DNA from: Monosiga brevicollis MX1
Taxonomy: Eukaryota > Opisthokonta > Choanoflagellata > Craspedida > Salpingoecidae
Assembly (NCBI RefSeq): GCF_000002865.3
Contig: NW_001865049.1
Coordinates: 619,669 to 683,668, forward strand
DNA length: 64,000 bases
Direction: 5' to 3'
Below are positions 35,501-48,299 of the stretch, piece by piece. The first letter of the stretch is position 1, and each line of letters begins with the position of its first letter. Under the pieces are notes generated by a model, which was not told the origin of the DNA, did not search any database, and worked only from the letters and a program-made list of their open reading frames with translations. Both the position numbers and the translations under genes were made by a program.

Positions 35501-38421
35501 CCAAGGTGCAAATGCCAAGTAGGCGGACGACATTGGGGTGCTCGTCAAACTGTTGCATAACGCGAATCTCCTCCAAAAAGTCTTCCTTGTCCAATGCGTC
35601 AGCATCCCGATTCAAAGTCTTGACGGCCACTTTGGTTGACTCCTCAAGTGGCACAACATGACGGGCAGTGGCAAAATGGACGTTGCCAAAAGCGCCTTGC
35701 CCCTACATGGGACAAAACGTGTATCAGCCAAGAAACTGCACGCAACAGGTACACAGGCAAACACGGTGGGGCCAACAGTCAACATACCAGAAGGCGACCC
35801 AATTCAATGTCATGGCGCGGAATCTCCCAAAGTCGACGACCATCGCGCTTGTATTTGGCCAGTACAACGTTGCCCAAGCGCTCCTCGTGCGACTGCCACG
35901 AATGTCAAACTTCAAGGTGAGAGAAAGGCAACAGCATTCGAATGATGGGAGTGTCCCTAGCGCTTCGAAAAAGAAAATCTTACGTTTTGTGCAGTGCGGG
36001 TGTCACTCAGCGGCGGGGCCAGTCCGCCCGCGGTCATCTGAAGCAAAAAAAAGGTACGACGGTCAGTCAATGTGCGCATTAGAGTGCCAACATTGGGCAA
36101 AGAATAATTGAGCACTCACTCGGCCCAACGTGCCCAACAGCTTTTTGGCATGCCCGCCTTTGAAGCCAAGATCGCGAAGTTCCTGCTCGGAATATTCTCG
36201 CAGCGTGTCAAGATCCTCAATGCCTTCAGCAGCCAAAATTGAGCTGTATTCCATGAGGTTGAGACTGGAGAGAAGGTTTTGTAAGTCTTCCTTAAGCGAC
36301 TGCGTAGCTCTCTGTAACAGCAGGAGGCCATGGGGCGAAGATGTAAGACGGGGGTGACTGGCGGGCAGGTCTCAGGCATACACACGAATGATAGCAAAAA
36401 AGGCAAAGAGGGGGACGATAAACCGAGAGAGTCGATGGACCAGGAAACTCAAAGCGCACAGGTCCACATGATCATGTTTATGACATGTCATTACCTTGTT
36501 GGTATTATTGACGGCCTCCTGAAGCTTTGACTGTTTATACTGTTCCATTTTGGCACGTTGTTCGTCGCTGTTGCAGGAGGCATCATTAGTTTGTGGGATA
36601 AACATGACCAATTCACATGACCAAACCAAAAGAGGTGGGATTCAGAAATGCGGATGACCGTGCCCAAGACATACTTGAGATAGCGCACAGCCAACATGTC
36701 GTCTCGTCCCCGGATGATTCTGTGAATGGTGTTTAGGTCGGTAATGCCTGCTTGTTGCAGCCCCCCCTGAGGATTGACAACGCATGCAATCAATGACTTG
36801 ATCCAAAGCAGGGGAAAAAAAGCCCCGCTGGCAGCTGATTTCTGGTACACGAAACATTGCTGTTAGATGGGCACACCTTGGAAACTGCAGCTAGACGTTG
36901 TCCATCAAGTGAGGCGAGGCAAGCGCGCCAGTTGGCATCCACGAGTAGAGCTGTCAACCTAGAAAAAAAAAAAAAATGGATCAGATTACGGTTGGCAGCC
37001 ATGGCGACAACCGAGGAACACGATTGGCAGAAATTGTCGGCGGGCAAAGGCTGCGGGCAAGCAAGACGAACCAAGTTTGGACATCTTCACACGACCAATC
37101 AACAAGGCGCTTGCCACGGTCGGAGCTTGAGCGGTCCCGATTCAGTGCTGATTGCGACGGGGTGGCTGAGCGGCGGTGCAGCCGATCGCCAGTGGCCGTA
37201 CGCTCGGGTGCTGCCTGCGGCGGAGGCAGGGGCCGTCGACTGCCACCGGTCATGGATGTACGCACGGGTGGGTTACTGATGGAGGACGCCGGGTATGGCG
37301 CCGGCGTTGCTGGTGCGCTAAACTGGCCACGAGACGGCACGCGCTTGAAAGAACAGTATAGGGTGAGATTGGATGTTGCAAGCGTAGGCTCAAGGCCCAA
37401 AGCGCAAGCACGTACCGGACTTGCGGGTCGTTGAGTCTGGGCCGCGGTCTTGACGCCTGTGTTGCGATGTGATGATGCGGTGTTGGGGAGGGGCGCCGGC
37501 TCGCGGGTCGAGCGACGGGCACTGGGCATGTCAAAGGGCCGCTCATAATCGCCACCCATGGAGGGTTGACTGATGACCACCTATGATGTGTGACAGCGTG
37601 CGAAATTGGCGTGAGTTATGCTCGAGTCATGAAGAAGAGTGTAGCAACCATACGGGGCGGAAAGGTCTGGACCTGGGGCGTGCGGTTATCAGTGGGGGTC
37701 AAAGGTAAAGAGGCTTCAGATGAAGTGGTCAAGTCTGTCAAATTGGAGGGACTGCGATGGGTCATCTCAAAGCTATCTTGCGGAACGGGGGCTGGGCGGG
37801 ACTGTGGGTCTGCAAGGCTGCCAGGACCAGGCTCTGCCAGATTGACATAGCGTTGCTTCGGCCGCGTCATGGTCTGAACAAAAAGCACCATGTGCGCAAG
37901 GTCAGGAGGGAGGATGAAACCCTGCATCTCTTTGGAAGCAAATCTATACATGCAAACCGACCATGTTGGAGAGGTCGATGGCAGCTGGCCGATCTGTGCG
38001 AGAAAGTGTGGAGTGTCCATTTGACTGTGCCCCAGCCTTGGACAATGGAGTGACTGAGCGTGCTTGAGCCATCTCAAGGTCTGTCCCTATAGAGAGGAAA
38101 AACAAAAGACGACGGGGTGAAGAATGCGAGCGGCTTGGGCCAGCGGACCTGCCGTCTGTGTCATCCTGATCCATTTCTCAAACGCGCGCAGCAAACGAAA
38201 TACGCACAGCCAGCAGGTTTGGTGCCACCACCCACGGTGGCCAACGGATTGGGTTCCATGGCCGTCGTGGTTGAGCCGGCAAAGGACTAAGCCCGGGAAG
38301 GCACGGTGGTGAGTTTGTAGTTGTCTGCGAGCCGGGGAAGAACGTGGAGGGCGTGGGAACTGACCTCATCCTTGAGCTTTTGGCCGCCACAACAGCAGCA
38401 ACAGCCAAAACAGCACGACAT
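32530..38421 (-). CDS. Cytoplasmic SAM-SAM-tyrosine kinase with tyrosine-motif tail
   Basis: Fourteen exons: 38421-38365, 38286-38208, 38086-37962, 37873-37673, 37580-37416, 37343-37072, 36958-36877, 36766-36675, 36567-36495, 36311-36120, 36037-35984, 35892-35788, 35702-35481, 35301-32530; 1496 residues, all in phase. The N-terminus MSCCFGCCCCCGGQKLKDE is a likely palmitoylation site; no signal or transmembrane segment is seen. After a disordered stretch comes SAM 1 (about 285-358, VDWSCEDVQTWL ... LDGQRLAAV ... AGITDLNTIHRII) and SAM 2 (about 383-446, EYSSILAAEGIEDLDTLREY). The kinase (about 490-760) is complete: GQGAFGNV, VAVK (Lys about 527), HRDLAARN (about 626), DFG (about 647), KWMAPE. 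HRDLAARN marks a true tyrosine kinase. The tail of about 730 residues carries many Tyr motifs (YQNV twice, LMYGTV twice, LIYASV, VYGTV, YIETRG). Confidence 0.93.
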
Positions 38422-39419
38422 GCTTGCAGGTGATGGCGTGTCAATGCACCCACGCGCTAATGCAAACCGCGCGAATCCCCCGCGGCCACTTTACAAGGGC
38501 GCGAGCAACGTTCGGGGGAAAGGGGGGAGTAGGAGTGGAGCCAGGCTCAACAATTGCACCGCATGATGTGCTGCTGCAGGGTGGCAAACTGGAGGCACCT
38601 GAATAGAAGCCCAGTTGCCTGCGAATGGGATTGATCTTTGCGCATGCAAGCCCTGGCTTGTGCGTATCGTCTGAATGTACGTGTGAGGTGTGAGGATGAC
38701 TCACACCCACCTCCGCGTCTTGTGAAGCTGCCTACAACCAAAGTCAAAGATGCAGGGTCAGTTTGCAGTACATTGCAGGATCTGGCTCACACCACACACT
38801 ATCGCCGCTTTCATGCAGAGAAAGACGACACTGCCCCAAGGCCAACCAATCCCACAAGTGCACAACAGGGTCCTGGCAGCCCGTCTTGATCCGAGTGCCC
38901 GACCGCCCGACCGCCAGACCGACCTTATTAGACAGCTACACTTTGAGGGAAAAAAAAAGAGATAGATAGAGAGAGAGAGAAACTTTGAGAGAGAGAAGGT
39001 TTTTGTGTTTTCAAATAAGAGAGTTGTCGTGGTGAGAGAAACAAGTTGAGAGAGTCTGTGTGTGGGTGGAAGGAATGTGAGGGAATGTGAGAGACATTGC
39101 GAGATAGTGAGAGAAAGAGAGAAAGAGAGAACCAGTTTCAGAGAAAAGTGATGTTGAGCGCAAAGGCGTGCTCTTCTGCGCTCTTGTCTTTCTGATGATT
39201 TGGACAGATGCAACGAGTAACAATGGGGGTCACTGTTTCAGTCATGTGGAATGTGTTGTCAGATAAAACGAAAGCTGGGGACATCTCCCAAACATTCAAA
39301 CTCGACACCTTTGGGTTTTTTTTGGCTTGGAGAAGGGTACATTATTGCTTTTTCTTTCGGGAGAGTGGCCAACGGGTCAGGTCTCAATACATGGATGGAC
39401 ATGCAGGCGCGACAAGCAT
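38422..39419. repeat. Intergenic with GA-rich tract, kinase upstream region
   Basis: About 38960-39132 is an imperfect GA-rich tract (AGAGAGAG, TTTGAGAGAG, GTGAGAGA units), roughly 540 bp upstream of the tyrosine kinase start. The left part is the kinase promoter; the right part may contain the spliced 3' end of the SLC35D gene (in-frame ORF down to 39259). No independent gene seen. Confidence 0.65.
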
Positions 39420-41666
39420 CTAGACCGATTGGCTTTTGGTGGAAGATTCTTTGACCACCGCCTCCGGTTTGACTACGAGGGCGGCAGACAGATGAGGCAG
39501 GAACACAAACAGCCAGCCCACCCCGCACTTGAAAAAAAAAGTGCAAACGACGCAGACCAGATGTGGCGTACCATGGAGGACACGGTCCTGCTTGCGCGAG
39601 TTTTGTATCCGAAACTTGTAGTACGAATACAAAAGGGAACCAAAAATGCTAGTGTCAAGACACAGGCCGGGATCTTAGTTGGCAAATGTCCCCAATAGCG
39701 TTGCGCGCCAGCAGAGAGCCGACACGAGGCTCACCTCAGGTTGATGCCAGCAAAGTTAAGCCAGCTGAAAACGTAGTCAGCCATCGTCATGCCCAAATAT
39801 GCCACCAAAATGTTCTGATGACCAAGAGGGAAAGTCGTGAGGGACTGCTTGTGCAACACCTGCAGCTGAGCAGTGGACGTGGCTCATCTTCGCACCTTCA
39901 AACAGCCTACTACCGTCGTCGTGAGCGCCGAGTTGACTTGCGTGCAAATGAAGATGGAATAGGTCAACAAGAACCTGTCATCGAGCACCCGAAGCGACAT
40001 GGGATTGGGCGTGTGAGAAGGCTTCCATCACGTAGCACCACTGCATCCGTAGAGGTCGCAAGCCAACTCACCCCATGGCACACGATGCTAAAAAGCACGC
40101 CATGAAGCTCGGGTCATGCCAAAACTCAAATGCCCGGGTCTATAGGCGCCATTTCATATTGGTGATGAGGATGGTGTCAGAGAAAAAAAAGGGGTTGCAG
40201 ATGGAGACTGCCACCGTGACAATAAAAAGTGCCGGCAAGCTGATTTAAATTCAGACGCACCGCCTCAAGCTTGCTGGGCTCAAGAAAGACGGTTGCAACC
40301 GCAAAAGGCAGGGAGAAGAGGCAGTTGTAGTACATCAGACCAAAGCTGCCCAGCTCCTGTGTGACATGACGGCATGGCACGCGGCAATATAAATACGCAG
40401 GGGGAAGGCGGGGCATTGGGCACGTGTTGCGAGGGCAGGTATAGTTTGAGCCGCTTGATTGGGCCAGCGGCAGCGATGCAGGCGCGAACCTTGGAATCGA
40501 GCTTTTTCTTGATGACAACACCATTAACGGCAGTCAGCAGGTCGTTGACCAAAATGTACATGTAGCCCACCAAGTTAAAGCTGAGATCATCTCTATCTTG
40601 GCCAGCCGTGTTCAGGGGAGTGGAGTGAAGATGCAAGGCATTCCCATGAGCTTCATCGCGCCCGGCGCACGTTATTTAAAAAAAAAAAGCGTTCACAAGG
40701 TCCAATATTTGGCCCGTTACATCAACGTACGCTGCTGCCACCAAGGCTCCGCCGATCATCAGTGCCACCGAGACCTGCACTGTTTGTGTTGGCACGACGC
40801 TATGCAAGAGAATGCCCGTGAAAAGCCTTGCCTTGGCACCTTTAGATCAAGGGGAGGAGGGTGCAAATGAGATCACCATTCACTTACCCAAGCATCCACT
40901 TCTCAGCCAACATGGTCATCAGAATCGAGAATCTAGATGTCGGATCGGACATGAGGAGAGGAGAGACGACTCTCGCACACGATCAAATGACTTGGTCAGT
41001 GGGGACAAGATGCTTTTTGTACCGGCGCAGCAAGGTGAACATGGGGAGGCTGATCAGCTGAGTGCCACCGAGTCCAGAGATGAGGTTGCCCAAGTAAATG
41101 AGAGGCAATGGAAACACCTAACTCAGCAAAAAAATGTGCATGCGGTGATGGACAGCCGGTAGTAAGATTCTGAGAAACAATCATAGGTGCGCATGGCGTT
41201 TGACAAGGCGAGCCCTTGTGCAAACATGTACCTGCCAGAAAACTTTTCCAGAGAAGTCGGGATACGAGACCAAGCCAAACAATTTGGCAAAGCTGAGGGC
41301 AATTATGGTGAACACCATCTGGCAGACTGCGACGACCTCGGCCGAGGGAAAGCTGGGTCGGGCATATCAAGCATGAAAAGCAGGATTGAGCGCACAGGTG
41401 AGACTTGATTGCCAACGGCAACCCTGCCTTGATCTCAGACATGAGGTCCCATTCACGCACCCATATTGGGTGAGGACGATCTTGTTGACCATCATGATGG
41501 CGATGCTTGAGACGCCGTAAAACACGGCAGTGGTCAGCTGCACATGGTTCGGAAACAATGGTCAGTCAGTCTTTTTGCGCAAAGAGAGCCGTGACGTTTC
41601 GAGTCGGCACTCGCCAAGTACACCAACCTGCTTCTGCACACTGTACACGGAGCCTCCTGCGACCAT
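39420..41666 (-). CDS. SLC35D: SLC35D-type nucleotide-sugar transporter
   Basis: Twelve exons: 41666-41628, 41537-41461, 41352-41232, 41117-41023, 40932-40888, 40826-40731, 40592-40490, 40356-40261, 40124-40072, 39974-39896, 39814-39735, and a last one from about 39661. Phases close throughout. Drug/metabolite-transporter helices are visible: [49 protein letters not shown] joined to [23 protein letters not shown], and the SLC35D hallmark [20 protein letters not shown] with IKKKLDSK. Later come [16 protein letters not shown] and [12 protein letters not shown]. The family exchanges UDP-sugars for UMP across ER/Golgi membranes. The 3' end is uncertain: reading through gives a stop at 39420, but a GTACGC donor and TTTTCAAG acceptor could splice to a different C-terminus ending near 39259. 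A basic tail [11 protein letters not shown] follows the last helix. Confidence 0.88.
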
Positions 41667-42355
<689 letters not shown>

Positions 42356-44659
42356 ATGGCCGACGACTGCACATCAACAGCAAACGGGCTAGATCATGCC
42401 AGCCACATGAGTTGGACGGAGCAGGTGCGACATGTCAATCTGTGCCTCTATGGACCACCGTCATCGATCTGCGCTTGCACACGCCAAGCCTCATTCCATC
42501 CTTCATTCCTTACACTGGTGCTCCCGCGAGCAGGATGCCCCGGCGTTGGAGCGCCTGCTCAACTCGATGATGACAAAGTCAGAGGCAGACATCGAGCATG
42601 TTTCGGTGCTGCCGCCCCCCACTCAAGGTGCGCACCAACCACGCCCGGTGCACTGTATTTGGACCACACACTCACAGCTTATGACTCTGTGCAGTCTTGG
42701 CACCTAGGCATGACACCGCCACCTTTGTGTGGCATCGCTCGGTACGTTGGGCAGAAAGAGCCGGCATGTCCTCTTGAGCACAGTTTATGCGCTGTTCATC
42801 ATCTGGACAGCTCACTGATTGCATACGTTTTTTCTCCAAACCACAAACGATCCCTATCACATGACGGCGCAAACCTTGATGACAGACTATCGAGCGCCTC
42901 ATGTGTGCCTTCCTTGGACTTGCAACGCCTCGCGATGGTATGGACCGAGTGATTAACGGCCAGCGCTGAACCACCTTCTACAGCCTGCTGTGTAAAGGGC
43001 CAACCTACTCACTTACTCTTGTTGGCGCAGAGCTTGAAAAGGTGGAGCTCGATGCCTGTCGACTATTAACGCCGCAACATCGAGAAGATGCTGTTTCACA
43101 GGTCCGTCTGAACCCTCCACGCCATTTTTGCTTATGCTTCGCCTTTGATGTGCGGGTGCCGGTTGGCTAACTGAATGACTGCAGCGCTCGAGCCGCAGTC
43201 ATGCACCAGATGAAGCGGATGACGATGATGAGGAAGCTCAAGTACCACCTTTGGAGCTTCCGCAAATCCGTGCCTCAAACCTTTTGACGGCACTGGCAGA
43301 TGTAAGGCTGAAACGCAGAGAGACACGCAGCGTTCGCCCCGCCGGCTATTGTTGAGTGTAGCCAGGAATAGGCTCTACTTTTCCGTGATGATTGCTCAAC
43401 TCATGGTTGCGATGCACCCATGGCCATCCCCTGCTTGTACGTAGCTGCGCCCCTCCGTGACTAGTGTGGCCTCGGCCATGGGTACCATGGTGCTGGACGT
43501 GGGTGTAGGCTTGGGTCGAGCAGCAACGACGGCCGTGACCTCGACTTGGGGGCGAGCCAAAAGTACTGGGACAGCGCTCAAGCGAGCTCTCATTGATAAC
43601 CTCGTACGCGTGTTGCGTTCCATCATGCTCGGCCATGCTGATCCGGGGCGAACTCCTCATGGTTGGTTTGCTCTCAGATTACTGTGCGCCGACTCCGAGA
43701 GGAGGCCCGCCTCACGCTGGCCAGCGCCAGTGACACGATCACGGACGAAGAGCGGCAGGCACGTCGCTGAGCATTGTCTGGGGCCCGTCATCCCTTGGCC
43801 ATTTCCATCGCGCACCCAGTGTACTTTGTCCACTTTTTTTTGACCAATGACACATTGGCAGGCTTTGGAAGCAAAAATGGCTGAAATGGAGCACGCCCTC
43901 GAAGCAGAGTTGCGCGAGCTTCGAGAACAAGAAGTTGACATTTATGTAAGCTCTTGCCTCGCCGTCAACATGGGCGCGTTTTAAACAAGACGTGCCAACT
44001 GGACGAGACTCGCTTGTTTCAAACCCCCAATATTGACCGCATGGTGTGTAGGTGGAGCGCTTCTCGGCGGCCATTGCCATGGAAGAACAATTGCGTTCGA
44101 TTGAGGCTGTCATGAATCAACAAAATGAAGAGGTTGGTCAACCTTGATCTTTAGCAACACAACTTAAACAGGAACATGAAAAAATTTGTTGAGGCTGTCT
44201 GCCTGACAACGTGTCCGTGCCGCAATGCTACTCGGTGCCTTCTTTCTCCCCCAATCACAGGTCTTGCTGCATCAACGGATCTTGGCCATCGAGGCCGAAG
44301 AGGCAAAGTTGAACCCGGAACCCGAAGACAATCGGCCTCGAGGCTCAGGTAAGCCGTGACAATAAGCGGCAGCTCCTTTTTGCTCCCAGGTCCCTTCACG
44401 AATGCATTCCCTGTCGTGCTGAACCGTGCTGACCGACAGTGGGAGATGATCACTTTACGGCTCACATGCGCGAGCATGGCCTTGCCGTGACGCGCGCCGA
44501 CGGAACCGCCAGCGTTATTACCGAAAGGTTGGTCCCCTTCTTTGCTCCAGTGGCTTGTGAGCCAGACGTCACAGCCCCAAAAAATACTCGCGCTGACCTC
44601 TTGACTTGATTTGCAGGGATTTGCCCCCACCACTGGACCTGGGGAGCTTCATGTCGTGA
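42356..44659 (+). CDS. Coiled-coil protein of unknown function
   Basis: Not recognised. Exons with good support: 42356-42424 (MADDCTSTANGLDHASH), 42534-42627 (APALERLLNSMMTKSEADIE), one around 43027-43101 (LEKVELDACRLLTPQHRED), 43184-43301 (acidic, DEADDDDEEAQVPPLEL), about 43450-43602 (small-residue-rich SVASAMGTMVLDVGVGLGRA), about 43678-43770 (ITVRRLREEARLTLASAS), 43861-43944 and 44052-44132 (coiled coil: EAKMAEMEHALEAELRELRE and AAIAMEEQLRSIEAV), 44262-44350, 44439-44529, 44618-44659 (ending LDLGSFMS). Exons between 42700 and 42950 are uncertain. The glycine/alanine stretch in the fifth block could be a membrane-inserting or amphipathic segment. Probably an elongated cytoplasmic protein; no function proposed. 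Confidence 0.6.
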
Positions 44660-44981
44660 CGTGAGGATGCCTTTGCATCCGGACTCAAAGTTGTGTCAAG
44701 TGCCGAGCACGCTTTTATCATCCATACCAGTAGACATTGATACCATTCTAATTGCAAATTGTGAACAAGCCGAGATGCTGCCGAGTCAACCTTCAAGCCA
44801 AAAACATCCATAACAACAACGACGGATCAAATCAGTCAACCCTTCCTTTTCTTTTCTTTTTCCTCTTTTTTTTTTTTTCTTTTTCCTCTTTTTCTTTTAT
44901 TCTGTTTTCTTTTTTTTTTTTTTTGATAATATCATCATTCATTTGTTGTTGCTCTAGGGTGCATGTCACAGCACCAGCAGG
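44660..44981. other. Intergenic with T-rich tract
   Basis: About 44842-44935 is almost pure pyrimidine (long T runs with TTTTCC units), just upstream of the dynactin p62 gene. No gene seen. Confidence 0.6.
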
Positions 44982-47900
44982 ATGGCGATGCCATATGCCG
45001 ACGCAACACAGGCAACCGGTGTCTACTACCGTTGCAGCTGTGGCGTTGAGGCTCAAATTGCCAATCTTTATTGGTGCCGCCATTGCATTTGTTTTCGCTG
45101 CGGTCGATGCACCAACACGGATGTCAGTGGCCAACCCGCAGCAATCGTGCCTCCTTGTGTTCGGATGACCCTCCAACACTCTGCGTGCTGCGAACTGTCT
45201 TTGCTGATGCGCCGGCGTTACCATTGTCGCTCAATAAGCGTTTTTTTTTGTTTTTGGCGTGGTTGATAGATTGATGTGTACTTTTCCAATGATCTCATGG
45301 ATGAATTCATGATCTCGCAAGGCGTCAAGCAAAGTCGCCATCGGTACGGCAGTTGCTGGTAGCTTTTCTTTGCACGGGCATTCGCAGGGTGTCTTTGCCC
45401 CCTTCCTCACATGGCTCGCACCCCTCATGTCTTTGTGGCGTATGTTTCTTGCACAGGGACATGAAAACCTTCGAGTGCCCACTATGCACCTCATCTTGTG
45501 AATTTGTTCCCGTTGATGCCGACAGCGCCTCGGGCGATCCCAACGCCACCCGTACGCCACATCGCGAAATCGTCCGCCGAGCTGAAGTTTCGCCACAAGC
45601 CCTGCCCTGTGCTTACTCTTTTCTGATATTTCCTTACCTTGGCAATTGCGTGACAGGTTGTCATATCCGATGCCCGTACTGCTATTGGAGCTCTCGCAGC
45701 TTGAATCTTGAGGGCACGGTCGAGGAACTCAACGCCCGTACGTCGCAGCCTGACAGTCTTTGCTGGGATTGGCATTTGTTCAAAAAGATAAACACTGACA
45801 CAAATGCCCCCGTTTTTTGCGTTTGTTCAATGTGTTTTTGTAATCTACATCTCAGAGGCGGATCGCCTGGAAGACACCGAGGCTGCGACACACGTGAACC
45901 AGGTGATTGACTTCTTTCAGCAGCAGTCCGCCGAGGAAATTAAAAATCTCGAGCGTCGTCAACAAGCCGAACAACAGACCAAGTATCGAAGCTCCCGAAG
46001 CTACGCGTCTCGGGTACGCATAATGCTTAGAGCCTGCGCAACCTTTTATCTTAAACGAGCGGGCTCTAAGAATCCGCCTCCTGACCTGGCTTCTGTCTTG
46101 GGTTGTGTGCAGTTTGGGACCTTAAACAAAGCCAGTGCCATGCTGACACCCCGCGATGCGCATCAAAAAGTACGCGAGCGCCTCAAGCAAGTGTAAGTTT
46201 TGAGCACTGCACGCCCCTGGCTTGCGGGCGAATGGCAAAGCGCTTCCTAGTGCTGAAGCTTTGTTCCGCATCTGACTCTGGTCACACGCCCTGAATGCCT
46301 TGCTTCCTCTTTGAGCAGGTATGATCCGTATCGTAAAGAGTGGGTCGAAGCCCCAGCCACCGATGAGCAACTCCAAGCTCTCACCAATTCGGGTATGGTT
46401 TTGCATGGGCTCCGTTTCCTTGTCTTGTTCCGTGTTGCCGAGACAAGAATTCTGATTTGGTAGACTCATACTCTGACTTTTTCTTGAATGCTCTTGATGC
46501 ACGATAGCACACACGTCCTGGGCGGCTCCCAGCAATGAAGAGTTTGCTGAAGTAAGCTTGATAGATGGTTTTTGATCTTTCGCACGCCGTACTCATCATA
46601 TCGCCTGCCCATGGGTCTCTCCTTCATAGACTGATTTGTCAACCCAGACAACCCTGGCTCAGCGCTTTCGTCAACTCGACTTGCAGCCACAGCTCGTGAC
46701 GTAAGAAGAAGAATCTAATTGCCACTCAACACTAAAGTGCTCCGCCCCCTCTCACTCCTTCTTGTGTGCATCTGTTTCTAGCGGGCTGCGTCCAAACAGG
46801 CATCCACTCAAAGCAAAGCGAAGCAAGCGCTGCGCTCGTTGTCAGCACAATCTGATCAAGCCTGAGCTCAACCCAGGCTCCTCACGCTTCAAGCTCCAAC
46901 TTTTTGCCATGTTCGTCTCGTCGGCCTGTCCCGTCAAATCTGCCGCCTTGACTCTGATTCACCGCGCAAAGGGCAACTGATCGTTTTTGTTTTTGTTTTT
47001 GGTTTTTTCCCTTTGTTTGGCTGAATTAGCTCTACCATCCCGACAGTGCGGGTGGTAAGCGTCTCCGACCTTCGTCCCGGTAGTACGGGCGAAGTGGTGC
47101 TGGCCATTTCCAACCCTTCTGATTTTGCTGTTCCTCTATGGTTCGTGGACGAGCTGCCCAAGCCACCCTCCCCGCCGCCTGAGGCAGTGGAGGACCCCCT
47201 GTCTGCCACTCCTGCCCCACAAGCAACCCCCCGCAACTTGCCTGTTCTGACCCCCAACAAGAAAGAGCTGGGTCGCGATGTACAATGCACCGTGCCCGAG
47301 CCCTTTGAAGGCAACAGCGAGGTATGCCAAGTCGACCTGAACTTTCTTCTGATTGAGGCGAGGCACTGATGGTTTTTGTTTTCATCTTGCTCCTGCTTCT
47401 TTTGCCAGGGGTCTTTTCCTCACCTCGACGCCGGCATCACGCTGGAGGCCCATGATACGGTCAAAGAGTTGACGGCGGATTCTCAGGTGAATAGCATAAT
47501 ATCTGGGCACGAGATACTGATTTTTATGCATGATGCATTGTGTGGTTTGTCCGTGATTTGATCACCGCCTTTGGAATGAATAGGTGAGCGAGCGGCGTGA
47601 TGATGATCCCGATGAAGTGGTGGCGCGTCATGGCAGTACAATCAAGTTAAAAGTTCCAGTGCACGTCTCTGAATCTAGCCTGGGCTCCGCGTTGGTACGT
47701 TATTACAAGTACCCAGTTATGAAGCATTCTATGAGCTTTGATTTCCTTTGTAGCTCATCCACCTTTTGATCTGTGATTTGACACAGCTGCCTGTCAACAT
47801 GAAGCTGATTCTGCACGATCCTGTTCAAAAAGAAACGGTAGGTCAACTCGCCTCGCGTTTCTCACCATGGATACATACATATCCGTGTTGGCGTATTCTT

Positions 47901-47993
47901 TATTTGTTTGTTTGTTGTGGTTCGATGTAGGGCGGTGGCCACGAGATTTTTGTATCGTTGGGCATCAATTTGGGACCCATGCAGGTTGAATAG
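44982..47993 (+). CDS. DCTN4: Dynactin subunit 4 (p62)
   Basis: Fifteen exons: 44982-45122, 45270-45343, 45457-45551, 45657-45737, 45856-46013, 46113-46192, 46319-46392, 46508-46551, 46630-46700, 46782-46910, 47030-47321, 47409-47486, 47584-47694, 47787-47837, 47931-47993; 513 residues (human 460). p62 sits at the pointed end of the Arp1 filament in dynactin, the activator of cytoplasmic dynein. The N-terminal zinc-binding region is kept: YYRCSCGVEAQIANLYWCRH, FRCGRCTNTD, FECPLCTSSC and HIRCPYCYWSSRSLNLEG. A helical section (DTEAATHVNQVIDFFQQQ) and the second Cys pair with its strand, RPNRHPLKAKRSKRCARCQH then NLIKPELNPGSSRFKLQL, match the family very well. The C-terminal beta domain contains an extra Pro-rich insert (KPPSPPPEAVEDP). 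The splice of exon 10 to 11 (GTTCGT donor) is the weakest. Confidence 0.93.
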
Positions 47994-48299
47994 CGCCTGT
48001 TGCAGCCTGGTTGATAGCAAGCATGGTCTCAAAATAAGGGCTGCTTGTGTTTTTGTGTGACAATTGGGTTGCGCACGTGATGACAATCCATGACACATAA
48101 ACACGATCAGATTACGTCTTTGACAGTTTGCTGTGTGGCCAGTCCCCATTGGACTATGCGTGCCAATATCCATATCTCAGAGGGGTTGACGTTCAACCCG
48201 GCTTGCCGGGCAAGCGCCGGCGGTGGTGGCAACGCAGTCCCGTCGGTTTCCTAATTGATCACCGGTTGAAAATGGGCGAGGCGAAGGTAAGCACGAAAG
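47994..48299. other. Intergenic between convergent genes
   Basis: 306 bp between the stops of dynactin p62 (+) and the VIT/vWA gene (-). Nothing else visible. Confidence 0.5.

Noticed and set aside
32530-38421. Receptor tyrosine kinase
   Set aside because: No signal peptide, extracellular domain or transmembrane helix; the N-terminus is a cysteine cluster followed by disordered sequence and SAM domains.
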